The notes below the pieces were generated by a model. It saw nothing but the letters and a program-made list of their open reading frames with translations. It made no database searches and was not told the origin of the DNA. DNA of 64,000 nt from Sphingobacteriaceae bacterium. Lineage in GTDB: Bacteria; Bacteroidota; Bacteroidia; B-17B0; Aurantibacillaceae. The stretch is from positions 558,001 through 622,000 of the forward strand of contig JADJXI010000017.1 in the NCBI GenBank assembly GCA_016715905.1, read 5' to 3'. The translations under genes and the position numbers were made by a program. Positions 26,043-34,934 of this stretch are shown one piece after another. Numbering within the stretch: position 1 is the stretch's first letter; each line of letters begins with the position of its first letter.

Positions 26043-27058
26043 AAAGGTTGTTCATAGGTATTTTATCCTTATTAATATTTTTGGTTTTAGGTCTCACCAT
26101 ACATAAAACCGAAGAGATGAAGTTTTTTGTTCCTAAAGGTTGGCCGAAACCGCTTTATTCTTTCCATGAAAATAAAATCAGTAATGAAAAATTTGAGTTG
26201 GGCCGGGCCTTATTTTATGATCCCATTTTATCCAAAGACAGTACTATTTCTTGTGAAAGTTGTCATCTTTCTTTTACCGCATTTTCTCATCCCGATCATC
26301 GGGTTAGTCACGGTATACTCGGTTTAACAGGAAAAAGAAATGCACCCTCCTTGGTTAATTTAGCCTGGGCGCCCATTTTTATGTGGGATGGAAAAACAAA
26401 ATCACTTGAAGAGCAATCGCTGTTACCCATTACTAATCCGATAGAAATGGACATGAGTATTAAAGAATTAATTAAAAGACTGCAGCGCAATGCTTATTAT
26501 AAAAAATTATTTTACAGAGCTTATAAAGATAGCCTAGTCAACGAAAAAAAAATTTTGAATGCCCTAGCGATGTTTACGTCCAACTTAGTTTCTTACCATG
26601 CTAAGTATGATAGCGTAATGCGCAAAGATGCAAATGTTTCGTTTACAGAAGCTGAAAAAAAGGGCTACGAAATTTTTAAAAAGCAATGCGCTTCATGCCA
26701 TACCGAACCACTATTCACAAATTATAGTTTCAGAAATAATGGATTAATCTTGGATACCGTTTTTAAAGATTACGGCCGCATGGAAATCTCTAAATTAAAA
26801 AACGATGAAATGAGATTTAAAGTCCCCACACTAAGAAATATTGAGTATTCGGGGCCTTATTTTCATGACGGACGAATGAAAAAGTTGAAAGAAGTTTTAA
26901 ATTACTATGCGAACATCAATAAATCAAACCCTGATTTAGACCCTTTATTATTGAAGATAGCGTTAACGAAAGAGGATATTAAAGATCTTACCGCATTTTT
27001 AAGGACACTCACCGATAAATACTATTTATATAATGCAAATTATAGACCAAATCATTAA
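26039..27058 (+). CDS. Dihaem cytochrome c peroxidase-like enzyme, MbnH family
   Basis: 339 aa with an N-terminal membrane/signal helix and two CxxCH haem sites, C72-x2-C75-H76 (CESCH) and C217-x2-C220-H221 (CASCH). The order and spacing fit the MauG/cytochrome c peroxidase superfamily; GKRNAPSLVNLAWAPIFMWDG is the usual family block and VPTLRNIEYSGPYFHDGR the C-terminal one. Paired by overlap with an MbnP-type gene, it is best read as an MbnH-like enzyme that oxidises a tryptophan of its partner, rather than a plain peroxidase. Located in the periplasm. Confidence 0.85.
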   Translation: MKRLFIGILSLLIFLVLGLTIHKTEEMKFFVPKGWPKPLYSFHENKISNEKFELGRALFYDPILSKDSTISCESCHLSFTAFSHPDHRVSHGILGLTGKRNAPSLVNLAWAPIFMWDGKTKSLEEQSLLPITNPIEMDMSIKELIKRLQRNAYYKKLFYRAYKDSLVNEKKILNALAMFTSNLVSYHAKYDSVMRKDANVSFTEAEKKGYEIFKKQCASCHTEPLFTNYSFRNNGLILDTVFKDYGRMEISKLKNDEMRFKVPTLRNIEYSGPYFHDGRMKKLKEVLNYYANINKSNPDLDPLLLKIALTKEDIKDLTAFLRTLTDKYYLYNANYRPNH

Positions 27059-27080
27059 TATTGTATAAAAGAGAAATATA

Positions 27081-28391
27081 ATGAACAGACTTAATAAAAC
27101 TTTTGGAATGGCTTGTGTCTTAATCTTTTTTACTACCGGATTAAAGTCGCAACTCAGTCCTGCTATTACTTCATGGGTAATTAATCAAACCGGATTAACC
27201 GGATATAATTGTTCGGGTTGTACGCCAACGGTTGCCGGTTCTATTCCGGCCAATGTACAATCGGTTTATTATACAGGAACAGACGCTTATGTAAGCTCAG
27301 AAGGTATACCGAGTTATAATGTGGGACCCTGGACTATGAACCCCAATACTCCTTCGGCTCAAAATAAAAAATGGAAAATTACTTTAAACCCGGTAAATAA
27401 TACCGGTACAAAAACAACAACGGGCTTAGGACCTATTGGGGTATGGAGTAATGGGATGGTAATATTTAATGGCATGGATGGTTTTACCTGGAATAACGGA
27501 ACAAACACAGTGAGTCCAGGAGTAGGAACCTGGAATCGTAACGCTTATGTTTTTGAAGGAGTAAGTTTTGATGCTTGTCTTGGTCATCCAAACCAAACCG
27601 GTGCCTATCACAACCACGTTATTCCAAAATGTTTATTTGCTTATAACAACAGTGCGCAACATTCACCCATTATTGGATATGCATTTGATGGTTTTCCAAT
27701 TTACGGACCTTTTGGTTTTACAAATACGAATGGAACCGGCCCGATAAAACGCATGACACCCAGTTATACTTTAACTGGAAATACTACCCGAAATTTAGGT
27801 CCTTCCATGAGTACTACTTGTATTATTAATGGAAGTCCAAGTACTTATTACGCCGGCACTTTTTTAGAGGATTATGATTTTGCTAGCGGCTCCGGAGATT
27901 TGGATGAGTATAATGGCAGATTTTGTGTTACTCCTGAATATCCTTTGGGAATTTACGCTTATTTTGTAACGGTGGATGCTTCTTATAATCCGGTTTTTCC
28001 ATATGTATTAGGACCAAAATATTATGGTGTAGTTGGTTCCGGTAATACCGGACCAGGCGGAGGTAGCAATACCATTCCCGGCGGTGCAACACAATATACG
28101 CCCAGTCCGGCGGCTATTCAGGAAATGAATACATTAAATCAGCAAATCAATATTTACCCGAATCCAACAGCAGATGATCAATTAAAATTTACGGTTTCTG
28201 AAAACACGAATGATTTAATTGTGAAAATAATAAATTACCAAGGACGGGTTTTGGTAAATCATTTATATAAAGGCGGGGAATATACCGGCGAAATAAATCT
28301 TTCTACTGAATATTTACTTCCGGGCGTTTATTTGATTTCTTTTGAATCCAATGGAAAAAAGTTGGTCAAGAAAATTGTATTAACAGAATAA
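27081..28391 (+). CDS. YHYH-domain secreted protein with T9SS type A sorting domain
   Basis: 436 aa. Signal peptide (about residues 1-24), then a YHYH-type domain whose core reads GAYHNHVIPKC (Y176, H177, H179) followed by PIIGYAFDGFPIYGPFGF, and later PEYPLGIYAYFVT. A glycine/serine-rich linker leads to a T9SS type A tail (NIYPNPTADDQ to KLVKKIVLTE). YHYH proteins often occur with MbnP and MbnH genes; the histidines could bind a metal. It follows the MbnH gene by 22 bp on the same strand. The sorting domain places it on the cell surface or outside, unlike the presumably periplasmic MbnH. Confidence 0.85.
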   Translation: MNRLNKTFGMACVLIFFTTGLKSQLSPAITSWVINQTGLTGYNCSGCTPTVAGSIPANVQSVYYTGTDAYVSSEGIPSYNVGPWTMNPNTPSAQNKKWKITLNPVNNTGTKTTTGLGPIGVWSNGMVIFNGMDGFTWNNGTNTVSPGVGTWNRNAYVFEGVSFDACLGHPNQTGAYHNHVIPKCLFAYNNSAQHSPIIGYAFDGFPIYGPFGFTNTNGTGPIKRMTPSYTLTGNTTRNLGPSMSTTCIINGSPSTYYAGTFLEDYDFASGSGDLDEYNGRFCVTPEYPLGIYAYFVTVDASYNPVFPYVLGPKYYGVVGSGNTGPGGGSNTIPGGATQYTPSPAAIQEMNTLNQQINIYPNPTADDQLKFTVSENTNDLIVKIINYQGRVLVNHLYKGGEYTGEINLSTEYLLPGVYLISFESNGKKLVKKIVLTE

Positions 28392-28425
28392 AAAATTAAT
28401 CCCTTATTATTGGCGATTAGTTTTT
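28391..28425. terminator. Bidirectional terminator between YHYH and CMD genes
   Basis: AAAAATTAATC (28391-28401) and GATTAGTTTTT (28415-28425) pair over 11 positions with one G-U. It ends both the rightward YHYH gene and the leftward CMD-family gene, whose stop codon (28417-28419) lies in the stem. Confidence 0.65.
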
Positions 28426-28761
28426 CATTAACTCTTCCCAAAATTCTGCACCTCTGCGGGTATGTGGAATTACAATGGTGCCTCCAACAATATTGGCAAC
28501 TGCAAAAACTTCATAAATTTCTTCGGTGCTGCAATTTTGCTCGTGACATTTAATTAAGTGATATTTTATACAATCGTCGCAACGAAGAACCATGCTGGCC
28601 ACTAATCCCAATAGTTCTTTGGTTTTTACATTTAAGGCACCATCCTGATAAGTTTGCGTATCTAAATTAAAAAGTCTTTTGATAACCAAATTGTCTTTTC
28701 CTAAAATCACCTCATTCATTTTTGAACGGTAATCGTTAAATTCTTTTAACTGCGATGCCAT
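28417..28761 (-). CDS. Carboxymuconolactone decarboxylase/AhpD-family protein
   Basis: 114 aa, the length of single-domain CMD-family proteins. It has the redox motif CDDCIKYH (C61-x2-C64-x3-H68) of AhpD-like members, followed by a run of helices. The function would be a thiol peroxidase-linked disulfide reductase or related reaction in the cytosol, not true carboxymuconolactone decarboxylation, since no aromatic pathway genes are near. It starts 1 nt downstream of the tatC stop and so is probably co-transcribed with tatC. Confidence 0.85.
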   Translation of the reverse strand: MASQLKEFNDYRSKMNEVILGKDNLVIKRLFNLDTQTYQDGALNVKTKELLGLVASMVLRCDDCIKYHLIKCHEQNCSTEEIYEVFAVANIVGGTIVIPHTRRGAEFWEELMKN

Positions 28762-28762
28762 A

Positions 28763-29599
28763 TTAATCGTTTAGTTTATATTTTTTTATTGTCCATGCTG
28801 AAATGAAAACACTCAATTCATATAATAAATACATGGGTACTGCTACTACCATTTGAGAAGTAACATCAGGGCTCGGTGTAACCACTGCACTTACAATTAA
28901 TAAAACAACAACTGCATGCTTACGGTACTTGCGCATAAATTGTGGAGTTATTAAAGTTAGTCTGGTAAGAAAATAAACTAATACTGGCATTTCAAAAATA
29001 ATTCCTGAAACCAAAGTAAGTGTATAAATAAAAGAAGTATAATCGCTTAAGGTTTGATTGGTAATAATTTTATCCGACATCTGATAATTGATGAGGAAAT
29101 TGTAAGACATGGGAAACATAATGAAATACCCAAAACAAATACCAACTAAAAATAAAAAGGAAGCAATTACTACAAATATTTTTACCGGTCCCAACTCCTT
29201 ATCTTTGAGCGCAGGTCGTATAAATTTCCACAGCTCCCACAACACATATGGAAAACCTAATATTATGCCGCCCATAAAAGCAAAACCCATGTGTGTAAAA
29301 AATTGTTCTGAGATTCCTAATGTTTGTAAGCTAACCTGTTTAACGTGCATGCACATTACACTGCCCGCACCAATTTTATAACCTAAAGCACAAAGTGCGC
29401 GATAGGAAATAAAATCCTGTTCAATAGGACCAAGTAAAATGGTATCAATAAAAAGTTGAGGCAAACAAAAAATGGCAATAGCAAAGGCCATGATAACAAC
29501 GGCGCTTCTGACCAAATGCCAGCGCAGGGCTTCCAGGTGTTGCAGGAAAGACATTTCGCCGGCTTCGTTCGCTTCTTTATTTGAACCAAAAAATCCCAT
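28763..29599 (-). CDS. tatC: Twin-arginine translocase subunit TatC
   Basis: 278 aa inner-membrane protein with six predicted helices. Family landmarks are SFLQHLEALRWHLVRS near the N-terminus, PYVLWELWKFIRPAL and FEMPVLVYFL. It recognises twin-arginine signal peptides and works with TatA, whose gene lies at 56740 in this window. A TACCTTTG promoter box is 11 nt before the ATG. A twin-arginine substrate (30148-31458) and an exported RidA protein are encoded immediately upstream on the same strand. Confidence 0.95.
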   Translation of the reverse strand: MGFFGSNKEANEAGEMSFLQHLEALRWHLVRSAVVIMAFAIAIFCLPQLFIDTILLGPIEQDFISYRALCALGYKIGAGSVMCMHVKQVSLQTLGISEQFFTHMGFAFMGGIILGFPYVLWELWKFIRPALKDKELGPVKIFVVIASFLFLVGICFGYFIMFPMSYNFLINYQMSDKIITNQTLSDYTSFIYTLTLVSGIIFEMPVLVYFLTRLTLITPQFMRKYRKHAVVVLLIVSAVVTPSPDVTSQMVVAVPMYLLYELSVFISAWTIKKYKLND

Positions 29600-29610
29600 T
29601 TATGAGTTGA

Positions 29611-29618
29611 CAAAGGTA
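29611..29618 (-). promoter_or_regulatory. TAnnTTTG promoter box for tatC
   Basis: Minus-strand TACCTTTG, 11 nt before the tatC ATG, suggesting that tatC and the CMD gene have their own short-leader promoter apart from the RidA operon. Confidence 0.5.
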
Positions 29619-29697
29619 ATAAAATAAGGGTTTAAGCAATGAAATTGTTAAATGGTAGGTAGGCGCCCAAAAAATAAATTTAATCAGATTCTTAATC

Positions 29698-30135
29698 TCA
29701 CTTATTATTCTTTGCTATCACCGAAATTTCGATGTGGGCACCTTTGGGTAATGCTTTAACTTCTACGGTTTCCCGGGCGGGGGGGTCACTTGTAAAATAA
29801 CGGCCGTAAACTTCATTCATGGTTTTAAATTTTTTTAAATCCGTCATGTAAATGGTAGTTTTTAATACATGATTAAAATTTAATTCAGCCGCGGCTAAAA
29901 CCGCCTTTAAATTTTCCATCACCAACTTGGTTTCGTTTTCTATGGAGCTGGTATCCATAGTTCCATCTGCCCGAATCGCAATTTGTCCGGATACATATAA
30001 AGTATTCCCATTTTGAATAGCCTGACTATAGGGCCCAATGGGTTTTGGTGCTTTATCGGAATAAATTACTTTTTTTTGCGCAAAAACACTGCTTAAAGAA
30101 AAACTCAGTATTAAAAATGATAAAACCTTATACAT
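29698..30135 (-). CDS. Exported RidA (YjgF/YER057c) family protein
   Basis: 145 aa. A signal peptide (MYKVLSFLILSFSLSSVFAQ) precedes a complete RidA domain: APKPIGPYSQAI, TLYVSGQI, and the signature ARETVEVKALPKGAHIEI with the conserved arginine that binds the substrate carboxylate. RidA proteins hydrolyse reactive enamine/imine intermediates made by PLP enzymes and are usually cytosolic; this one should be periplasmic. It begins 12 bp after the Tat-exported PLP enzyme gene, so the two are likely made together and act in the same compartment. Confidence 0.88.
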   Translation of the reverse strand: MYKVLSFLILSFSLSSVFAQKKVIYSDKAPKPIGPYSQAIQNGNTLYVSGQIAIRADGTMDTSSIENETKLVMENLKAVLAAAELNFNHVLKTTIYMTDLKKFKTMNEVYGRYFTSDPPARETVEVKALPKGAHIEISVIAKNNK

Positions 30136-30147
30136 ACCAATGTTGTT

Positions 30148-31458
30148 TTATTTTTTCTTTTCAGGCGGAGTTAATTTAGAAAAATTGGTTAAGCCTTTTA
30201 CCAAAACATCTAAATCTTTTGTTGAGGTATAAACATTGGGCGTAACCCGAATACCGTTTATTTTTTCGAGGATGATGGAAGTAACATGAATTTTATGATT
30301 GACGAATAAGTGATTATCGATATCATTCGCTTTCCAGCCTTCAAAACCAATATTGTGAATGGCGCAGGAGTATTCGGGTTTAAATGAACTGGAATGTATT
30401 GATTTAGGTAAATCTTTGCATTTTTCGGCCCAATAATTTTTTAAATATCTTAAACGGTCTTCTTTTCTTTTGGCGCCAATCACATTGTGAAAATCAACGG
30501 CAGCACCAATGGCCATTTCAGCAGCCATATTTCGGGTGCCTAAATTTTCGAATTTTCGGATGTCGGTACCATCGGGTTCAGGTGCTGATAATAAAGCCCA
30601 CACTTTTTTTATTTTGTCTTTTTTAATGTATAATAATCCGCTGCCGAAAGGGGCGCATAACCATTTGTGTAAAGAAGTTGCAAAATAATCAGCCCCGGTA
30701 TCTTCAATCTTATAATCAATATGTCCGAATGAGTGCGCCGCATCTACAATTACCTCGCATCCTTTCGCGTGAGCCATGTCGGCTATTTTTTTTACGGGCA
30801 CAATATTACCCGACCAATTAATGAGATGGGTAACATGAACTATTTTAGTTTTTGATGTGATGGCTTTTTTATATAATTCAACAATTACCTCATCGTTTTC
30901 GGTAGGTTGAGGAATATCTATCCAAACTAATTTTATTCCGTCTCTTTTCTCTCTTTGTTTCCAGGCATTCATCATGTTGGGATAATCGTATTTACTTAAC
31001 ACCACTTCATCACCTGCTTTTAAGTCTAATCCAAAAATTACGGTGTTTAATCCTTCGGTTGAATTTCTGTTAATGCAAATTTCCTCAGGGCTTACTCCGG
31101 CCAAATCCGCAAGTTTTGCGCGCAAACCTTCACGACCTGCATCTAAAATCCTCCACATATAATAGCTTGGTGCTTCATTGCAATATTGATAGTAACGAAT
31201 ATGAGCATCCTGCACAACTTTTGGTGAAGGACTAACGCCTCCGTTATTTAAATTAATTACGTTGGGAGAAACCGTATAACTTTCTTTAATCCATCCCCAA
31301 AAATCTTCATCAGAAGCACTTTCTTCGGGGCTCAGATTTTCGAGCCGATTTAATTTTTTCTCAAAATTTTCGGCAAATGATTTATTGATGGAAGATAAAA
31401 AGGCAAGTCCGCCTACCGCGAATGCCCCGCCTTTTTGAAAAAAATCTCTACGATGCAT
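30148..31458 (-). CDS. Tat-exported class V aminotransferase-like PLP enzyme
   Basis: 436 aa. The N-terminus MHRRDFFQKGGAFAVGGLAFL is a twin-arginine signal (RRDFF then a hydrophobic stretch). The rest is a class V fold with NRNSTEGLNTVIFGLDL, the aspartate block VIVDAAHSFGHIDY, and the PLP lysine in TSLHKWLCAPFGSG near residue 263. Relatives are annotated as isopenicillin N epimerase-like or cysteine desulfurase-like; the substrate is unknown. Export folded through Tat fits a cofactor-containing enzyme. It sits next to an exported RidA protein and then tatC. Confidence 0.88.
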   Translation of the reverse strand: MHRRDFFQKGGAFAVGGLAFLSSINKSFAENFEKKLNRLENLSPEESASDEDFWGWIKESYTVSPNVINLNNGGVSPSPKVVQDAHIRYYQYCNEAPSYYMWRILDAGREGLRAKLADLAGVSPEEICINRNSTEGLNTVIFGLDLKAGDEVVLSKYDYPNMMNAWKQREKRDGIKLVWIDIPQPTENDEVIVELYKKAITSKTKIVHVTHLINWSGNIVPVKKIADMAHAKGCEVIVDAAHSFGHIDYKIEDTGADYFATSLHKWLCAPFGSGLLYIKKDKIKKVWALLSAPEPDGTDIRKFENLGTRNMAAEMAIGAAVDFHNVIGAKRKEDRLRYLKNYWAEKCKDLPKSIHSSSFKPEYSCAIHNIGFEGWKANDIDNHLFVNHKIHVTSIILEKINGIRVTPNVYTSTKDLDVLVKGLTNFSKLTPPEKKK

Positions 31459-31518
31459 GTTATTAATTTATACTTAAAAGTAGGGATAAATGCGCAGAGA
31501 TAAAAATCAGTATTTCAA

Positions 31519-32748
31519 TTATTCAATTATCGAAATTCCGGCCATTTTCAAATCCCGCCAAAAGCCGGGATAGGATTTATTCACCACTTCAGGATTTGAA
31601 ATTTGAAGAGAATTAGTTTTTAAAACCAAGGGGGCAAAACTCATGGCCATGCGGTGATCTTGATAAGTCTCAATATTTAATTCATTTTTTATTGGGGCAG
31701 TGTTTTTGGCTAGTTGAATGGAATCCTGGTTAATCTCTACCATTGCTCCAAGTTTGGTTAATTCATTTTTTAAGGCGAGGAGTCGGTGGGTTTCTTTATT
31801 TTTTAGAGTAGAAAGACCCGAAAGGGAACAAGATATACCCAATCCAAAGCAGCATGGCACTAATGTTTGAGCTATATCCGGAAAATCACTGCAATCCAGT
31901 TCAAGGTGTTCGATCTCCATTTTTGTTTTATACAATTTTAAACCGGCCTGCTCAAATTCGCTATGCACGCCCAATTTTAAAAACAGGTTTTTTAAAATAG
32001 AGTCACCTTGTAAAGAAGTTTGATGAAGATTAAATAGTTTAATTTGAGCAGCGGGAGCAAGGGCAACCACACTATACCAATAAGATGCCGAAGACCAATC
32101 GCCTTCTACATAATATTCAGTTTGCGGAATGCTTAAAGTTGAATTTTGAATTTGAATGACGGAATCATGATATTGTATATTGGCTCCAAAATGCTGCAGG
32201 AGGGAAATAGTCATTTTAATATAAGGCAATGACAAAACTGAACCTTTTAATTTTATTTGCAAACCGTTTTTAAATGCAGGTGCAATTAAAAGCAAAGCAG
32301 AAATAAATTGACTGCTAATGTTTGCATCCATTTCAATACGACCTCCGTTTAAGGTTTTCCCATTTATTAATATTTTATTTTGTTCATTTTCCTGAATTTG
32401 AATATCGGCGCCCAGTTTTTTTAAGGCGATAATTAAATTGGATATGGGTCGCTTCATTAGTGTTTCGGACCCGCTTAATTCCCATTGGCCCGGAGTAACA
32501 GCTAAAAGCGCACATAAAAACCGAAAATTGGTACCGGCTTCTCCTGCATGAATGCTTGCTTTGGTATTGGAATGAATTTGACTGAGCGCTTGAATTAGTG
32601 TTTGCGTATCTTGGGCATCCGAAATGTTTTTAATTGCCAGATTTTTTAAGAATAACTTTTGAATAATCAGTAATCGGTTGCTGATACTTTTAGAACCGGG
32701 GAGTGTAATATCGCACGTTAAGGTTTGGTTATTGTATTGAAGCTGCAT
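31519..32748 (-). CDS. aroA: 3-phosphoshikimate 1-carboxyvinyltransferase (EPSP synthase)
   Basis: Sixth step of the shikimate pathway, joining shikimate-3-phosphate and phosphoenolpyruvate. 409 aa, somewhat short for the family. Recognisable blocks are LPGSKSISNRLLII at the N-terminus, GEAGTNFRFLCALLA, an EGDWSSASYW segment, TYQDHRMAMSFAPL and the C-terminal KSYPGFWRDL. Its ATG overlaps the aroB 3' end by 20 bases, which indicates translational coupling in a leftward amidotransferase-aroB-aroA operon. Confidence 0.93.
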   Translation of the reverse strand: MQLQYNNQTLTCDITLPGSKSISNRLLIIQKLFLKNLAIKNISDAQDTQTLIQALSQIHSNTKASIHAGEAGTNFRFLCALLAVTPGQWELSGSETLMKRPISNLIIALKKLGADIQIQENEQNKILINGKTLNGGRIEMDANISSQFISALLLIAPAFKNGLQIKLKGSVLSLPYIKMTISLLQHFGANIQYHDSVIQIQNSTLSIPQTEYYVEGDWSSASYWYSVVALAPAAQIKLFNLHQTSLQGDSILKNLFLKLGVHSEFEQAGLKLYKTKMEIEHLELDCSDFPDIAQTLVPCCFGLGISCSLSGLSTLKNKETHRLLALKNELTKLGAMVEINQDSIQLAKNTAPIKNELNIETYQDHRMAMSFAPLVLKTNSLQISNPEVVNKSYPGFWRDLKMAGISIIE

Positions 32749-33802
32749 TTACTAAAATGGTATTATAATAAACTAAGGCCTTTTCGATATGTGAACGGTT
32801 AATTTTTACCTCCGGATCACATTTGCCGATTCCATTCAAAAGGGCCATATAGTATTGTTTACCCTTATGCTTTTTATCCTGATTGAAAAAGGTGAAAAAG
32901 TCGGCACTTTCTGAAATATGAAGCGAAGGAAAAAAATAATTTATTTTGAGAGAATTAATAATTAGGTCGAATTCTTTTTGGGTAATACGTTTTAAAAGTA
33001 AACAGATATAACTTTCAATGGCCATACCAATGGCAACTGCCTGACCGTGTAAAAGCGGCAAATTATTTTGCATAAATAAACTTTCAATAGCATGACCGGC
33101 GCTATGTCCGAAATTTAAAATTTTACGAAGTTTTTTTTCGAGCGGATCTTTTTTAATAACAGCAGTTTTTAAACCAATGGCCTTTTTTATTAAAGCCGGA
33201 CTAATAGAGCCGTTTTGAATTTTTAAGTGGCTGATTTGACTAAAAAACTTTTTATCCAGAATTAGGGCCATTTTTAATATTTCGGCGAATCCATTCCGAA
33301 GATGTTGTTCAGGTAAACTTTGCAAATAAGAAGTATTTACGTAAACACCTAAAGGTTGGTGAATGGTGCCCAAAATATTTTTAACACCTAAAAAATTTAT
33401 TCCGTTTTTACCTCCAACAGCAGCATCAGCCATGCATAATAACGAAGTTGGAATATGTATAAAAGGAATTCCTCTTTTATAAATAGAAGCGGCAAAACCG
33501 CCTATGTCGCAAACAACCCCTCCGCCTAAATTAATGAACAGGCTTTTTTTTCCGGCCGAATTTTCAGCTAAAGTTTGCAGGATGTTTTCGAGCACATCAA
33601 TGTTTTTACTTTCTTCTCCCGGTTCAATTTCTATCACATCCACTTTATTCAACAAAGGTTTTAAGAGTACAAGGTGGGGCAGGCAATATTGTAAAGTGTT
33701 TGAATCGCAAAGCACAAAATAAGAATCAAATGGTGTTTTGCTTAAAAAGGTGATTAACTCTTTAGGCAGTTTAGAATGAATATAAACAGGTGGAATTTTC
33801 AT
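32729..33802 (-). CDS. aroB: 3-dehydroquinate synthase
   Basis: NAD- and metal-dependent second enzyme of the shikimate pathway. 357 aa with NLGGGVVCDIGGFAAS, the HIPTSLLCMADAAVGGKNGIN block and the metal-binding LNFGHSAGHAIE. The start ATG overlaps the stop of the upstream amidotransferase gene (ATGA arrangement), and its own end overlaps aroA, so the three genes form a tight operon feeding chorismate. Confidence 0.94.
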   Translation of the reverse strand: MKIPPVYIHSKLPKELITFLSKTPFDSYFVLCDSNTLQYCLPHLVLLKPLLNKVDVIEIEPGEESKNIDVLENILQTLAENSAGKKSLFINLGGGVVCDIGGFAASIYKRGIPFIHIPTSLLCMADAAVGGKNGINFLGVKNILGTIHQPLGVYVNTSYLQSLPEQHLRNGFAEILKMALILDKKFFSQISHLKIQNGSISPALIKKAIGLKTAVIKKDPLEKKLRKILNFGHSAGHAIESLFMQNNLPLLHGQAVAIGMAIESYICLLLKRITQKEFDLIINSLKINYFFPSLHISESADFFTFFNQDKKHKGKQYYMALLNGIGKCDPEVKINRSHIEKALVYYNTILVNAASIQ

Positions 33803-34374
33803 GTGAATGTGCTTATCCAGTTTTTCATTAATAGTTCACCGTGTTCACTTAAAATACTTTCGGGGTGAAACTGTACGCCATGTAAATTTAAGGTTTTGTG
33901 TTTGATGGCCATAATTTCTCCAGCTAGATCTTGTGCGGTAATGATTACATCTTCTGTTATTGAATTTTTATCAAGTACCCAACTATGATATCGACCGCCT
34001 ATAAATTGTTTGGGGATATTATGAAAGAGAATATGATTGGAGTGGTGTTGAATGGGTGTAGCAATACCATGAAAAACAGCTTCTAAATTTCTAAGTTTTA
34101 AGTGCAGATATTCTCCAATAGCCTGATGTCCCAGACAAACACCCAAAATATTTTTTTGTTTTGCAAATTGCCGGAGAAACTCGGGAACTATACCGGCTTG
34201 ACTAGGAATTCCAGGACCCGGAGAAATTACAAAATTGGAAAATTTACCTAGCGTATTAAGATCTACTTGGTCATTTAAAAATACCTGCACTTCCACATCG
34301 CCACTTTTTTCCAGCAGATGAACCAGATTAAAAGTGAAACTATCGTAATTATCAATCAGCGCGATTTTATGCAT
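33799..34374 (-). CDS. Anthranilate/aminodeoxychorismate synthase glutamine amidotransferase subunit
   Basis: 191 aa class I glutamine amidotransferase. The nucleophile cysteine is in LGVCLGHQAIGEYL, the oxyanion region in ISPGPGIPSQAG and the catalytic histidine/glutamate in GVQFHPESILSEHG. It supplies ammonia to a TrpE or PabB partner, which is not in this window, so TrpG and PabA cannot be told apart. Overlap with aroB by 4 bases fits a role in chorismate use. Confidence 0.9.
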   Translation of the reverse strand: MHKIALIDNYDSFTFNLVHLLEKSGDVEVQVFLNDQVDLNTLGKFSNFVISPGPGIPSQAGIVPEFLRQFAKQKNILGVCLGHQAIGEYLHLKLRNLEAVFHGIATPIQHHSNHILFHNIPKQFIGGRYHSWVLDKNSITEDVIITAQDLAGEIMAIKHKTLNLHGVQFHPESILSEHGELLMKNWISTFT

Positions 34375-34415
34375 GGGTAAAATGGCAATTAAATGTAAGG
34401 TATTTTAAATAAAAA

Positions 34416-34439
34416 AGGCGCTTTTATAAAAAAGCGCCT
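34416..34439 (-). terminator. Rho-independent terminator after the PUR-domain gene
   Basis: AGGCGCTTTT (34416-34425) and AAAAGCGCCT (34430-34439) form a perfect 10-bp stem with a 4-base loop and a T-run on the minus strand. Confidence 0.8.
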
Positions 34440-34459
34440 GAAAGGACTGAAATGGAAGA

Positions 34460-34786
34460 TTAATTACCTAAGTCTTCAAAATTTACATCTGAACTTTCAG
34501 ATGATGAAGGAGTATTCTCGATTAGTGGTGCATTTTCTTTAATATGAGCAATAGACTCATTTAAACCCTCTACAAATTTTTCAAAATCTTCTTTATAAAG
34601 GAAAATTTTGTGTTTTTCGTAAAAGAATTTACCATCCTCGCCAAATCGCTTTTTGCTTTCGGTAATGGTTAGGTAATAATCATTTCCTCTTGTGCTCTTC
34701 ACATCAAAGAAATAAGTACGCTTTCCCGCTCTTACAGGTTTAGAGAACAAATCGCCTCTATCATTTTTTTCTAAATCTTCCGACAT
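34460..34786 (-). CDS. PUR-type nucleic-acid-binding protein (DUF3276)
   Basis: 108 aa from the ATG at 34786; a longer in-frame start at 34858 would add 24 poorly fitting residues. The sequence DLFSKPVRAGKRTYFFDVKS, DYYLTITESKKRF and KHKIFLYKEDFEKFVEGL is the single PUR repeat typical of Bacteroidota proteins related to eukaryotic Pur-alpha, which bind single-stranded DNA or RNA. The C-terminal tail is acidic and serine-rich. Cytosolic; regulatory role inferred from family only. Flanked by terminators on both sides, so probably transcribed alone. Confidence 0.85.
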   Translation of the reverse strand: MSEDLEKNDRGDLFSKPVRAGKRTYFFDVKSTRGNDYYLTITESKKRFGEDGKFFYEKHKIFLYKEDFEKFVEGLNESIAHIKENAPLIENTPSSSESSDVNFEDLGN

Positions 34787-34882
34787 AATATTGTTTTGAT
34801 TCAGAGCAAATATTGTAAAAAAGATGCTAGAAATACCAGAGTGTTGATAATTCGACACTATTGTTAATAGTCATCGCATAAA

Positions 34883-34910
34883 AAAACCACTCTATTTTTA
34901 GAGTGGTTTT
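34883..34910 (-). terminator. Rho-independent terminator after the lipoprotein at 34935
   Basis: AAAACCACTCTA (34883-34894) and TAGAGTGGTTTT (34899-34910): a perfect 12-bp stem with a TTTT loop. Confidence 0.85.
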
Positions 34911-34934
34911 TAATATTTAATGATTTAAATGAGC

